The notes: generated from the sequence alone by a model not told the origin. A stretch of DNA of 64,000 bases from Candidatus Manganitrophaceae bacterium (GCA_016200325.1 JACQEZ010000019.1:186001-250000), one strand, 5' to 3'; positions 41,585 to 50,289 are shown, numbered from the stretch's first letter. Made by a program: numbers and translations.

Positions 41585-42284
41585 GACTCTTTCCTTTCAA
41601 CCGGGAAACCGACCGATATTTTGTCGGATCGGAAAGGCCGGCGGCCTGAAAGGCGCGCATCCGCTCCGCACACTTGTTACATTTTCCGCAATGCGCAAGG
41701 CCCTTCGGAGAGATGCAGGAGAAGGTGAGTGAAAGGGGAAGGGTGCGCCCCCGCTCCAACACCTCCCGCTTGGAGAGCTGCGCATAAGGGGTGATCACCG
41801 TCAGGGGGGAATGAAGCCCCTCCGACAAGGCCGTTTCCAAGGTCCTAAAAAAAAGAGGGGTGCTGTCGGGAAAGGGATTCCCCTTGAGGATGCCCGAGGC
41901 GATGAACTCCACCCCCTGGAGCGCGGCATAGACGGCGGCTTTCGCGAGGAGGATGATGTTTCTTCCGGGAAGATAGACCGCCGCGTCCTCGGAATCAAAA
42001 CTCGGGATCTTTTTTCCGGTGAGGCTCCAATGGGAGGGATAAACATCCCGAAGCGGAAGATCGATCACCTTCAACGGGGCGATCGCCTTGGAGGCGATCT
42101 TTTTCAGATACCGCCGGAGCCAATGAAGCTCCACTTTTTCCCAGGTGAATCCGTTCCGGATGTAAAAGGGGATCACCGATTCATATTGACCCGACAATTC
42201 CGACACAAGCACGGCGCTGTCGATCCCGCCGCTGACCAGCACAAGCACCTTTCCGGTTTTCCCGCTCTCTTTTTTCACTCTCAT
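41577..42284 (-). CDS. queC: 7-cyano-7-deazaguanine synthase (QueC)
   Basis: The 235-aa protein has the PP-loop SGGIDS near the N-terminus and [13 protein letters not shown]. The zinc site is formed by C in FSCISP plus CGKCNKC near the C-terminus. QueC makes preQ0 from 7-carboxy-7-deazaguanine with ATP and ammonia, for queuosine or 7-deazaguanine modification. The ATG at 42284 is chosen because a TTGATT-N17-TAGAAT promoter (42339-42311) would place the in-frame TTG at 42320 outside the transcript. QueD lies 1 kb away on the other strand; QueE is not in the window. Confidence 0.92.
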   Translation of the reverse strand: MRVKKESGKTGKVLVLVSGGIDSAVLVSELSGQYESVIPFYIRNGFTWEKVELHWLRRYLKKIASKAIAPLKVIDLPLRDVYPSHWSLTGKKIPSFDSEDAAVYLPGRNIILLAKAAVYAALQGVEFIASGILKGNPFPDSTPLFFRTLETALSEGLHSPLTVITPYAQLSKREVLERGRTLPLSLTFSCISPKGLAHCGKCNKCAERMRAFQAAGLSDPTKYRSVSRLKGKSHV

Positions 42285-42310
42285 ACCATTTTGGTCTTTA
42301 TGGAGAGTTG

Positions 42311-42339
42311 ATTCTAACAAACTGGCCCGGGCAAATCAA
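42311..42339 (-). promoter_or_regulatory. Sigma70 promoter of queC
   Basis: TTGATT (42339-42334), 17-bp spacer, TAGAAT (42316-42311). The start of transcription would be ~20 nt before ATG 42284. Confidence 0.65.
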
Positions 42340-42392
42340 TTCCGAAATTGCCACAACCCTGTCGGATACCGACGGAAAACTTTACAGCCGAT

Positions 42393-42414
42393 GAAAACCG
42401 ATTGAAAACCGATT
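42393..42414. repeat. Tandem 11-bp repeat between queC and the SDR gene
   Basis: GAAAACCGATT occurs twice back to back (42393-42403, 42404-42414). A small palindrome, GTCGG-ata-CCGAC, lies at 42361-42373. A possible operator in the divergent region. Confidence 0.4.
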
Positions 42415-42458
42415 CGGAAGGTCGATTCGAAAGACTGCTTGGACCGGCAGATCCCTCC

Positions 42459-42487
42459 TTGATCTTTTTCGCCCTGCATACTATCAT
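42459..42487 (+). promoter_or_regulatory. Sigma70 promoter of the SDR-queD genes
   Basis: TTGATC (42459-42464), 17-bp spacer, TATCAT (42482-42487). Confidence 0.6.
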
Positions 42488-42519
42488 AGCGAAATTCACC
42501 GAAGGGGAGCAATGCGCGA

Positions 42520-43251
42520 ATGAACCTACAGGGCAAAACGGCGATGGTCACCGGCGCCGGCCGACGGGTCGGCCGATCGATCGCGCTCGCCCTCGCGGCG
42601 CGGGGGGCGCAGGTCGCCATCCATTATAATCGCTCTAAAAAAGAGGCCGAGTCGGTTGTGCAGGAGATCGAGCGGCAGGGAGGGCGCGCCCACCCGGTTC
42701 AGGGAGACCTCGTCCGGCCGAGCGACTGTCGTCGAATCGTTCAGGAGACGGTCGCATTTTTCGGCCGCCTTGATGTGCTCGTCAACAATGCCGCGGTTTT
42801 CTTTAAGACGCCGCTCTTTGAGGTGACCGAGGAGGCGTGGGATATCACGCTCGACAGCAATTTGAAGGGAAGCTTCTTCTGCGCCCAGGCGGCCGCAAAG
42901 GCGATGCAGGCAGAGGGGGGAAAGATCATCAATTTCGCCGACTGGTCCGGCTTTCGCCCCTATCTCGACTATCTCCCCTACTGTATTTCCAAGGCCGGCG
43001 TGATCGCCCTAACAAAAGGCTTGGCAAAGACCCTCGCCCCGAAGATTGAGGTGAACGCCATCGCGCCCGGCCCAATCCTCCTTCCCGAAGATCTCGATTC
43101 GGCGGAACGAGAAGAAGTCTTTCGGGGAACACCCCTAAAAAAGACCGGCTCCCCACAGGATATCGTGAATGCCATTCTTTTTTTAATTGAAGGAACCGAC
43201 TTCATGACCGGTGAGACGATCGTGATCGACGGCGGACGGTTGATTGCCTGA
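42520..43251 (+). CDS. SDR oxidoreductase resembling pteridine reductases
   Basis: The 243-aa protein has TGAGRRVGRSIALALAARGA with an Arg in the NADP loop, followed by VAIHYNRSKKEAE. Both are characteristic of pteridine-reductase-type SDRs (PTR1/FolM). It has LVNNAAVFF, ADWSGFRPYLDYLPY and the catalytic YCISKAG. NADPH-dependent reduction of a pterin or folate is inferred, strengthened by the queD/PTPS-type gene 34 bp downstream. A generic 3-oxoacyl reductase-like role cannot be excluded. Confidence 0.85.
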   Translation: MNLQGKTAMVTGAGRRVGRSIALALAARGAQVAIHYNRSKKEAESVVQEIERQGGRAHPVQGDLVRPSDCRRIVQETVAFFGRLDVLVNNAAVFFKTPLFEVTEEAWDITLDSNLKGSFFCAQAAAKAMQAEGGKIINFADWSGFRPYLDYLPYCISKAGVIALTKGLAKTLAPKIEVNAIAPGPILLPEDLDSAEREEVFRGTPLKKTGSPQDIVNAILFLIEGTDFMTGETIVIDGGRLIA

Positions 43252-43285
43252 CTTTGATGTCGATTTGATACTGAAAGGATGAGAG

Positions 43286-43687
43286 ATGTATAAGGTTACC
43301 CGCGAAATCCACTTCTGCTACGGCCACCGTCTTTTAAATTACAGCGGCAAGTGCCGCCATCTCCACGGCCACAATGGAAAAGTCGAAATCGAGCTCTATG
43401 CGGAGAAGCTAAACGAACTCGGAATGGTCCGCGACTTCGAGGAGATCAAGCAGGTCGTCCAGGTCTGGATCGACGACAACCTTGACCACAACATGATCCT
43501 CTGCCGCCGCGACCCGCTGATCCCCGCGCTGGAAGCGGGGAAAGAAAGGTACTACCTCATCGACGAAAATCCGACCGCCGAAGCGATCTCGAAGCTGATT
43601 TATGATTATGCCATCTCCCAAAAGCTGCCGGTCTCCGAGGTGCGTCTCTGGGAGACGCCGAAGTCGTTTGCGAGCTATAGCGAATAG
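43286..43687 (+). CDS. queD: 6-carboxytetrahydropterin synthase (QueD/PTPS family)
   Basis: The 133-aa protein has the zinc histidines in FCYGHRL and HLHGHNG, the catalytic Cys in SGKCRHLHGH, an active-site Asp/His stretch (NLDHNMIL) and the C-terminal Glu in LWETPKSF. QueD converts dihydroneopterin triphosphate to 6-carboxytetrahydropterin, the second step to preQ0. It is co-directional with the pteridine-reductase-like SDR, so a pterin reduction branch is an alternative. Confidence 0.92.
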   Translation: MYKVTREIHFCYGHRLLNYSGKCRHLHGHNGKVEIELYAEKLNELGMVRDFEEIKQVVQVWIDDNLDHNMILCRRDPLIPALEAGKERYYLIDENPTAEAISKLIYDYAISQKLPVSEVRLWETPKSFASYSE

Positions 43688-43693
43688 ATGAGA

Positions 43694-44128
43694 TTATGCC
43701 AGCGGGTCGGAGATGATCATTTTGCGGAAATGGTAACTGCTCCGCTCCATCCCCTCTCGTTCATAAAAACGATGGGCCTCCTTTCTTTGCACCCCGGAAT
43801 CAAGGTGGAGCTGCGCGCAGCCCTCCTTCTCCGCCAACGCAACGAGCCAGGAGAGAAGCGTCGCTCCGTATCCGTGAGAGCGGTCGGTTGATCGGGTGAC
43901 GAGATCATCGACATAAAGAAACCGTCCATAGGCAAGATTCTCCGAAAACCGAAACCCCGCCACAGCGACGGGGTCGTCCCCTTTCTCAATATAAGCAAGC
44001 CGATACCCCGACCACTCCTGCGCCCTGACCCGTGCGAGAAAAACATCCTCACCGACATGCGGCCGTAACTCACGCATCACCGGATAGCAGGCCGCAATCT
44101 CTCCATCTGACGTTGCGATTCTAATCAT
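43694..44128 (-). CDS. GNAT-family N-acetyltransferase
   Basis: The 144-aa protein fits the GNAT fold: RFLYVDDLVTRSTDRSHGYGATLLSWLV, with the acetyl-CoA loop in the R/Q-x-x-G-x-G/A position (RSHGYGA), then LHLDSGVQRKEAHRFYEREGM, the common beta5-alpha4 block. Substrate unknown. Its ATG follows the TAA of the upstream gene with no gap, so the two are coupled. Confidence 0.88.
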   Translation of the reverse strand: MIRIATSDGEIAACYPVMRELRPHVGEDVFLARVRAQEWSGYRLAYIEKGDDPVAVAGFRFSENLAYGRFLYVDDLVTRSTDRSHGYGATLLSWLVALAEKEGCAQLHLDSGVQRKEAHRFYEREGMERSSYHFRKMIISDPLA

Positions 44129-44596
44129 TTACTTTCCCCTCGCAAAATGGAGCGTTGATTCAACCAACCCGGCCAAGACCTCGATTTCATCCTCGTCCCT
44201 CGGCGCATAGACCATGCAGACATTCGCCGGGATCAGCCCCTGTTTTGCGATCGGGTGCTGTTCTCCCCACCCTTGCCGGATCACCTCGTCGGCCAGGTCG
44301 GGCGGAAGCGCCAGGTGGAGGCTGCCGTCCGGCAACGGATGGACGTGGGCGAACTCCGTCGAGACCATAAACGCCTCGCGCGGCCCGCGCGCCTCCTCCG
44401 GACGGAGCCAGAGCGCGCGGGCGCCTGGAACCGAGACCATGGATGGCCCCTCGACGACGCCAGGCAATGTGAAAAGGCGCGTACAGAGACTGTCAACGAT
44501 GGGTGTGGGAGGATGTTGATCGACCTGGGAGTGTGGATGGGTGTCTGTGGTGCGCGGTCGTGGACCGGGACGCCGGGGAAGTGCGCTTGGATTCAT
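44129..44596 (-). CDS. DUF5519 (luciferase-domain-like) protein
   Basis: The 155-aa protein has an ~48-residue proline/threonine-rich N-terminus. The domain follows: TEFAHVHPLPDGSLHLALPPD, VIRQGWGEQHPIA and VCMVYAPRDEDEIEVL, the pattern of the luciferase-like DUF5519 family. No enzymatic role established. GGAGG lies 4 nt before ATG 44596. Operon with the GNAT gene. Confidence 0.8.
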   Translation of the reverse strand: MNPSALPRRPGPRPRTTDTHPHSQVDQHPPTPIVDSLCTRLFTLPGVVEGPSMVSVPGARALWLRPEEARGPREAFMVSTEFAHVHPLPDGSLHLALPPDLADEVIRQGWGEQHPIAKQGLIPANVCMVYAPRDEDEIEVLAGLVESTLHFARGK

Positions 44597-44653
44597 GGGG
44601 CCTCCAGCTTTGCTTAAGATCGATTCATATTATTCTGCCGAAATTTCCCCTCT

Positions 44654-44681
44654 TTTACAATCTTTCTCTACAGAGTATAAT
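44654..44681 (+). promoter_or_regulatory. Sigma70 promoter of lhr, leaderless layout
   Basis: TTTACA (44654-44659), 16-bp spacer, perfect TATAAT (44676-44681); ATG 44690 begins 8 nt after the -10 box. Confidence 0.65.
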
Positions 44682-44689
44682 AATTGCCT

Positions 44690-46240
44690 ATGCCTTTAGC
44701 CCATCTTCATCCGATCATTTCAAGCTGGTTCAGAGAGAAATTTGGCGAGCCGACCGAGCCGCAAAAACTCGGGTGGCCGCATATTCTCGCCGGCGAAGAC
44801 ACCCTGATTGCGGCGCCGACCGGGTCCGGTAAGACGCTTGCGGCATTTCTCTGCGCCATCGATCGGCTGGTCCGAGAGGGCATCGCGGGGCGGCTGGCGA
44901 ATGAGGTGAAGGTCATCTATGTTTCGCCCCTCAAGGCGCTGAGCAGCGACATCCAGCGGAACCTTGAGACCCCGCTTGAAGAGATCCAAAAGCGCGCCGT
45001 TCAGCAGTGGACCAAGCTGCCGCAGATCCGGGCGGTCGTCCGGACCGGCGATACCCCCTCGTCGGAGCGGCAGGCGATGCTCCGAAAACCGCCGCACATT
45101 CTGGTGACGACGCCGGAGTCGCTCTACCTCCTCCTCACCGCACAGAAGAGCCGAGAGATTTTGCGGACCGTTGAGACGGTCATCGTCGATGAGATCCACG
45201 CCGTCGCGCGCGACAAGCGGGGATCGCACCTCGCCCTTTCGCTCGAGCGGCTCGAGGCGCTCTGCAACAAACGGCCGGTCCGGATCGGACTGTCCGCCAC
45301 CCAGCGGCCGATGGACGAGATCGCCCGGTTTTTGGTCGGGACCAGACGGGTTGACCCCGATGGAACGCCCCGCTGCGCGATCGTCGACGTCGGGCACCAA
45401 CGCAATCTCGACCTCGCCGTCGAGGTGCCGCCGAGCGAGCTCTCCGCCGTCTGCTCCAACGAGCAGTGGGCCGAGGTCTATCATCGGCTCGCCGAGATCA
45501 TTCAGCAGCATCGAAGCACCCTCGTCTTCGTCAACACCCGCCGGCTCGCCGAGCGGATCACCCACAATCTCACCGACCTCCTCGGTGAAAACGCCGTCTC
45601 CGCACACCATGGCAGCCTCTCCAAGAAAATCCGGTTGCGCGCCGAGCAACGGCTGAAAGCGGGAGAGCTGAAAGCGGTTGTGGCGACGGCGTCGTTGGAG
45701 CTCGGGATCGACATCGGCTTCATCGACCTCGTCGTGCAGGTCGGCTCCCCCCGGTCGATCGCAACTTTCCTACAGCGGGTCGGCCGCTCGGGACATGCGC
45801 TCGGGTTGACCCCCAAAGGACGCCTCTTCGCGCTGACGCGCGACGAGCTGATCGAGTGCGCGGCGCTGATCCGGGCGATCCGCCACGGCCGGCTCGACCG
45901 GATTCACCCGCCGGAGGCGCCGGTCGATATCTTGGCGCAGCAGATCGTCGCAGAAACCGCTGACCGGGAGATGGACGAGAAAACCCTCTTCGAGTTGAGC
46001 CACGGCGCCTGGCCGTATCATCACCTCACGCGGGAGAAGTTCGACGAGGTGGTCCTGATGTTGAGCGAGGGATTCGCCACCCGCCTCGGCCGAAGCGGCG
46101 CTTACCTCCATCACGATCGAGTGAACAAAAAGATCAAAGCGCGGCGCGGGGCGCGACTGGCGGCGATCACCTCCGGCGGCGCCATCCCGGAGTTGGCTGA
46201 CTATCGAGTCGTGGCGGAGCCGGAGAAGGTCGTCGTCTGA
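44690..46240 (+). CDS. lhr: Lhr-family helicase, N-terminal part ending at a premature TGA
   Basis: The 516-aa product carries the helicase core: Walker A APTGSGKT (42-49), motif II VDEIHA, motif III SATQRP, and the RecA2 domain with [14 protein letters not shown] and QRVGRSGH. It then stops at TGA 46238-46240. The same frame stays open beyond it with the normal Lhr continuation SVDEDFAVES, where relatives have Gly before the S/T-V-D-E. A single G-to-T change of GGA to TGA explains the stop. The core alone could keep ATPase activity, but the winged-helix and Lhr C-terminal parts would be lost. Confidence 0.9.
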   Translation: MPLAHLHPIISSWFREKFGEPTEPQKLGWPHILAGEDTLIAAPTGSGKTLAAFLCAIDRLVREGIAGRLANEVKVIYVSPLKALSSDIQRNLETPLEEIQKRAVQQWTKLPQIRAVVRTGDTPSSERQAMLRKPPHILVTTPESLYLLLTAQKSREILRTVETVIVDEIHAVARDKRGSHLALSLERLEALCNKRPVRIGLSATQRPMDEIARFLVGTRRVDPDGTPRCAIVDVGHQRNLDLAVEVPPSELSAVCSNEQWAEVYHRLAEIIQQHRSTLVFVNTRRLAERITHNLTDLLGENAVSAHHGSLSKKIRLRAEQRLKAGELKAVVATASLELGIDIGFIDLVVQVGSPRSIATFLQRVGRSGHALGLTPKGRLFALTRDELIECAALIRAIRHGRLDRIHPPEAPVDILAQQIVAETADREMDEKTLFELSHGAWPYHHLTREKFDEVVLMLSEGFATRLGRSGAYLHHDRVNKKIKARRGARLAAITSGGAIPELADYRVVAEPEKVVV

Positions 46241-49234
46241 TCGGTCGATGAGGACTTCGCCGTCGAGAGCCTCTCGGGCGATGTCTTTCTGCTGGGGAAT
46301 ACCTCGTGGCGGGTCATTCATGTTCGCGGCGGCGATGTGCTCGTCACCGATGCGCACGGCGCACCGCCGACGATTCCGTTTTGGCGGGGGGAAGCGCCGG
46401 CCCGGACGATGGAGCTCTCCGCCGAGCTCTCCGATCTGCGGGACGAGCTCTCCGATCGGGTCGACCGGCCGGACGAGGCGGCCACCTGGTTGATGGAAGA
46501 GGCGGCGCTCGATGAATTCGGCGCGCGCCAAATGGTCCACTATGCCGCGGCACAGAAAGCAGCGATCGGCCTGCTCCCGACCCAACGGCATCTCCTTTTT
46601 GAGCGCTTTTTCGATGAGTCGGGCGGGATGCAGCTCGTCATCCACTCGCCGTTCGGCGGACGGATCAACCGGGCCTGGGGGCTCGCCCTCCGAAAGCGTT
46701 TCTGCCGGACGTTTGATTTCGAGCTACAAGCGAGCGCCGACGACAATGGGATCGTCCTCTCGCTTGGGCCGCAGCAGAGTTTTCCGCTCGAGCAGGTCGC
46801 CAAGATGCTTCGCTCCGACGCTGGGAAGGAGATCTTGGTCCAGGCGCTCCTCGCCGCGCCGATGTTCAACACCCGGTGGCGTTGGAATGCCAACCGGGCG
46901 CTCGCGATCCTCCGGCAGCGAAACGGCAAGCGGGTTCCGCCGGCGCTCCAGCGGATGAAATCGGACGACCTTCTCTGCTCGGTCTTCCCGCAGCAGATGG
47001 CTTGCCGCGAGAACCTACCGGGAGAGGATATCCCGGTGCCTGATCATCCCTTGGTCGAACAGACAATCCTCGATTGTCTGCACGAAGCGATGGACCTCGA
47101 CGGCTGGCTTGACCTGCTGAGATCGATCGAGCGGGGAGAGATCGAAATCACCGCCGCCGACACCCGCGAGCCGACCCCCTTTGCCTATCAGATCTTGAAC
47201 GCGAGCCCCTATGCTTTCCTCGACGATGCGCCCCTGGAAGAGCGGCGGGCGCGGGCGGTGGCGACGCGGCGGACGCTGACCGTCGAGTCGGTCCGCGACA
47301 TCGGCCGGCTCGATCCGCTCGCCATCGAGCAGGTCCGGAAAGAGGCCTGGCCGCTCGTCCGCGACGCCGATGAGTTGCACGATGCGCTGTTGCTGATAGG
47401 GATGCTCCCCGCCGCCGAGGGGGAGGCTTGGGCTCCCTTTTTCCACACCCTCCGGCTGGCCGGCCGCGTCGTCGAAGCCCGCGATTCGGAAGGTCGGACT
47501 TTCTGGACCGCCGTCGAACAGTGGCCGATGGTTCACGCCGCCCGGCCCGACCTCATTCCCCAGTCAACACCGGCGATCCCGGAGGGGATTCGCCAAGATT
47601 GGTCGGCCTCCGAAGGCTGGGTGGCGCTGGTCCGCGGCCGCCTCGAAGTCGTCGGCCCGACAACCCTCCGACACCTCTCCGCTGATTTAGGGATCGATCC
47701 GCATTATGTCGAATCGGCCCTTGGTGCGTTGGAAGCCGAAGGTTTTGTCCTACGCGGAAGATTTACTCCGGAGGAACCAGAAAGCGAGGATCCGGCTCTG
47801 CCGGTCCGAGCGCGGGGCGTGGGGGCACAGGGTGGAACACTGGATGTCTCGGAGGACCTTTCTCCTTCTTCTCCGGACGGGCCCCCACCTATAATAGAAT
47901 GGTGCGCGCGAAGGCTCCTGGCGAGGATTCACCGGCTGACGCTCGACCGGCTGCGGCGTCAGATCGAACCGGCCCCGGTCGAGACCTTCGTTCAATTTCT
48001 CCTGCAATGGCATCGGGTTCTCCCCGGTGCGCAGCTGCACGGCCGCGAGGGGCTCTTCTCGATCATCGAACAGCTGCAAGGATTTGAGATTCCGGCTGTC
48101 GCCTGGGAGCGGGTCATCCTCCCCGCCCGGATTGCCCGCTATAATCCGATCTGGCTCGATGAGCTCTGCTTAAACGGCGAGGTCGCCTGGGGACGACTGA
48201 CTCCGCCTGCTGCGAAGAAAAGCAACGGGGACGAGCCGGGCCGACCCAAACAGGCGACGCGCAACCTTCCCATCTCGCTGATGGCGCGGGAAGATTTGGG
48301 GTGGCTTCGATCTATTCCCAACGAACTCCCCTTCCTGAGCGAGAATGCGAAGACCCTCCTCGAAGTGCTTCGTCGGCAGGGGGCCTCGTTTGTCTCCGAC
48401 CTCCTCTCCGCAACCCGTCTTCTGCCGGCGCAAATCAACGACGCCCTCTGGGAGCTGGTCGCGGTCGGGCTGGTGACCGGGGATGGCTTCTCGGCAATCC
48501 GATCGCTCACCGATCCGAAGCGGACGGAGCAAGCCGGCGCGTCCCGCCGACGCCGCGGCTGGAAGCGCGCCCCTCGCCCGCGCGGGAGCGGTCGCTGGAC
48601 CCTCCTCCCCGATATTCCGAAAAATGAAAGCGAGCGACCGGCTTTGCCGGCGCGAGCGCGGGGTGTGGAGGCATCGGAGGATCCTTCTCCCTCTCATCCG
48701 CACGGGCCCTATGAAATAGAAGAACAGACCGAGGCGTGGGCCTGGCAGCTTCTCCAGCGGTACGGCATTCTTTTCAGAGACCTGCTCGGCCGTGAGGAGG
48801 GAGCGCCGGCCTGGTATATACTTCTCCCGATTTTAAGACGGTTGGAGCAGCGTGGAGAGCTCCGCGGCGGCCGATTCGTCCTCGATGTCGGCGGCGAACA
48901 GTATGGTCTGCCGGAGGCGGTCGAATCGCTCCGCCACCTTCGGCAGAATCCACCGGAGCCGCAGATGGTCTTCCTCTCGGCGGTCGATCCGTTGAATCTG
49001 ATCGGGATTCTCACGAGCGGCCGGCGGGTGACCGCCCAGCCTTCCAACGCGGTTGTATTCCACGGCGGCACCTTTGTCGGATCGCGCGACGGCCGGGAGA
49101 TCTGGATTTCCGAGAAGCTCCAACGGGAGACCGCCCGGCAGGTGGAGCGGACGCTGACATCGGGCCGCCTGCTGACACTGGAAGCGCCGGAGACGGGAGG
49201 AGAAATCGAACAGATCGGATTGCTGATGGAGTGA
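46241..49234 (+). CDS. lhr: Lhr-family helicase, C-terminal part (same frame, after the TGA)
   Basis: About 997 codons in the same frame as the upstream part: VDEDFAVESLSGDVFLLGNTSW, then the HTH_42/Lhr-core region and Lhr C-terminal regions ending PETGGEIEQIGLLME. The first usable start is GTG 46337, without an SD, so separate translation is doubtful. The open frame shows little decay apart from the TGA, so the nonsense change is recent, an assembly error, or read through. Two copies of a palindromic repeat are inserted in frame (47780-47897; 48626-48719). Confidence 0.85.
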   Translation, partial: SVDEDFAVESLSGDVFLLGNTSWRVIHVRGGDVLVTDAHGAPPTIPFWRGEAPARTMELSAELSDLRDELSDRVDRPDEAATWLMEEAALDEFGARQMVHYAAAQKAAIGLLPTQRHLLFERFFDESGGMQLVIHSPFGGRINRAWGLALRKRFCRTFDFELQASADDNGIVLSLGPQQSFPLEQVAKMLRSDAGKEILVQALLAAPMFNTRWRWNANRALAILRQRNGKRVPPALQRMKSDDLLCSVFPQQMACRENLPGEDIPVPDHPLVEQTILDCLHEAMDLDGWLDLLRSIERGEIEITAADTREPTPFAYQILNASPYAFLDDAPLEERRARAVATRRTLTVESVRDIGRLDPLAIEQVRKEAWPLVRDADELHDALLLIGMLPAAEGEAWAPFFHTLRLAGRVVEARDSEGRTFWTAVEQWPMVHAARPDLIPQSTPAIPEGIRQDWSASEGWVALVRGRLEVVGPTTLRHLSADLGIDPHYVESALGALEAEGFVLRGRFTPEEPESEDPALPVRARGVGAQGGTLDVSEDLSPSSPDGPPPIIEWCARRLLARIHRLTLDRLRRQIEPAPVETFVQFLLQWHRVLPGAQLHGREGLFSIIEQLQGFEIPAVAWERVILPARIARYNPIWLDELCLNGEVAWGRLTPPAAKKSNGDEPGRPKQATRNLPISLMAREDLGWLRSIPNELPFLSENAKTLLEVLRRQGASFVSDLLSATRLLPAQINDALWELVAVGLVTGDGFSAIRSLTDPKRTEQAGASRRRRGWKRAPRPRGSGRWTLLPDIPKNESERPALPARARGVEASEDPSPSHPHGPYEIEEQTEAWAWQLLQRYGILFRDLLGREEGAPAWYILLPILRRLEQRGELRGGRFVLDVGGEQYGLPEAVESLRHLRQNPPEPQMVFLSAVDPLNLIGILTSGRRVTAQPSNAVVFHGGTFVGSRDGREIWISEKLQRETARQVERTLTSGRLLTLEAPETGGEIEQIGLLME
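47780..47897. repeat. Palindromic repeat element in lhr, copy 1
   Basis: It starts GAAAGCGAG, has CCGGCTCTGCCGG and GAGCGCGGGG, and carries inverted arms GTGGGGGC ... GCCCCCAC. It is translated in frame as DPALPVRARGVGAQ plus a Ser/Pro-rich stretch. Relative to copy 2 it has ~20 extra bases in the middle. Confidence 0.7.
48626..48719. repeat. Palindromic repeat element in lhr, copy 2
   Basis: Shares GAAAGCGAG, CCGGCTTTGCCGG, GAGCGCGGGG, TCGGAGGA, CTTCTCC and ACGGGCCC with copy 1 in the same order and orientation; translated as RPALPARARGVEASEDPSPS. The inverted arms have decayed. Confidence 0.7.
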
Positions 49235-49237
49235 CAA

Positions 49238-49477
49238 ATGGACGGGTGGAACAGTCGATTCGGTCGGATCTTTTCTCTTTGCTTGTTCTTGCTGCTCTTC
49301 GGATGCGGCAACCCGGAAGCGAAGAGCAAAGAGCTTTACGGCACCGCACAGTTTGAAGAACAACAGCGGAACTTCAAACATGCCCGCCAGCTTTATGAGC
49401 AGATCGTGAAGGAATATCCGAACACCGAGACCGCCAAGCAGGCCGAGACCCGGCTAAGGGAACTGGAAGGAAAATAG
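49238..49477 (+). CDS. Small TPR-like lipoprotein
   Basis: The 79-aa protein has a lipoprotein signal (LCLFLLLFGCGN, Cys about 23) and one tetratricopeptide-like helix pair (YGTAQFEEQQRNFKHARQLYEQIVKEYPNT), resembling the start of BamD/YfgM-type outer-membrane lipoproteins but far shorter. GGAG lies 6 nt before the ATG, 3 bp after lhr. Confidence 0.75.
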   Translation: MDGWNSRFGRIFSLCLFLLLFGCGNPEAKSKELYGTAQFEEQQRNFKHARQLYEQIVKEYPNTETAKQAETRLRELEGK

Positions 49478-49580
49478 TCTTTTCAGGCTGCGGCAAACAG
49501 GATAGGTGACGCTGAAATTTATTTCGGATTTACTTCAATATAATAGAGAGGCGATGGAGAAGTCTGCCGGATCGGGCGCC

Positions 49581-49608
49581 TTGACGAACACCACGTGCGT
49601 GATACAGT
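49581..49608 (+). promoter_or_regulatory. Promoter of the zinc-ribbon gene, leaderless layout
   Basis: TTGACG (49581-49586), 16-bp spacer, TACAGT (49603-49608), then 6 nt to ATG 49615. Confidence 0.45.
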
Positions 49609-49614
49609 TTTGGT

Positions 49615-49818
49615 ATGGAATGTCCCGCATGCAAGGTCCGGAATGGAAATCATCGCTCGTTTTGCTGGAAATGCCGGTTTCCGATGGCGCTTCACTGTCC
49701 CCACTGCGGATCGGCCAATAAAACGGGAACTGCGCTTTGCGGGGGGTGCGGGAAAAACCTTCTGGATCAATCGCACCCGGTCCTCGCCCCCCGGAACCCG
49801 CTTCCCTATCCTCCCTGA
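49615..49818 (+). CDS. Double zinc-ribbon protein
   Basis: The 67-aa protein has four CxxC knuckles: CPAC, CWKC, CPHC and CGGC, i.e. two consecutive zinc ribbons (DZR type), plus a proline-rich tail. No SD is present, but a plausible promoter puts transcription at the ATG. Function unknown. Confidence 0.65.
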   Translation: MECPACKVRNGNHRSFCWKCRFPMALHCPHCGSANKTGTALCGGCGKNLLDQSHPVLAPRNPLPYPP

Positions 49819-49894
49819 CCGTCCATCACACACCCAGTCACAAAAATCCGCTCTCTTGCAAGGGATCACGCTCTAAAGACAGTTTCCGTGTGGC

Positions 49895-50266
49895 TTACAT
49901 CATTTCAGCGAGGGGCTCGTTGGCTTGTCGAAGGCGTTTCTTCTCGGCGAGCTTTTTCTTGGCCTCGACCATCCGCGCCTTCGATTCTTGAGAAATCTGC
50001 ATCTTGATCCTCGGCTTCGGAACGCGATTTAAGTCGACCAGTTTTCGTTGTAGACGCCGGAAGGCCAAGACGCGATTTTGAGCCTGGGAGCGCTGCTCGG
50101 TCGCGATGATGATGAGGCCGGAGGGGGTGTGGTGCAGGCGGACGGAACTCTCCGTCTTGTTCTTCTTTTGGCCGCCTGGACCGCTGCTCTTATAGAATGC
50201 GACCTCGGTCTCCCGCTCCAGGGTCCTTAAATCGGTCGCATAGGGTCTTTTTCTCATGTTTCCCAT
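49895..50266 (-). CDS. Peptide-chain-release-factor-like (GGQ) protein
   Basis: The ~123-aa protein has the class I release-factor catalytic core FYKSSGPGGQKKNKTESSVRL with the GGQ tripeptide, followed by HTPSGLIIIATEQRSQAQNR. It lacks the stop-codon recognition domain. A basic C-terminal tail (MVEAKKKLAEKKRLR) is typical of ribosome-rescue hydrolases of the ArfB/YaeJ or RF-H-like group. Among in-frame starts 50275 (GTG), 50266 and 50257, 50266 has AGGTG 6 nt upstream. Confidence 0.88.
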   Translation of the reverse strand: MGNMRKRPYATDLRTLERETEVAFYKSSGPGGQKKNKTESSVRLHHTPSGLIIIATEQRSQAQNRVLAFRRLQRKLVDLNRVPKPRIKMQISQESKARMVEAKKKLAEKKRLRQANEPLAEMM

Positions 50267-50289
50267 CAGAGGCACCTATACTAGAGAGG

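Noticed and set aside
42284-42320. TTG 42320 as the queC start
   Set aside because: It lies inside the spacer/-10 part of a TTGATT-N17-TAGAAT promoter, upstream of the expected transcript.
46238-46240. TGA in lhr as selenocysteine
   Set aside because: Lhr relatives have Gly, not Cys or Sec, at this position; no SECIS-like hairpin was noted directly after it.
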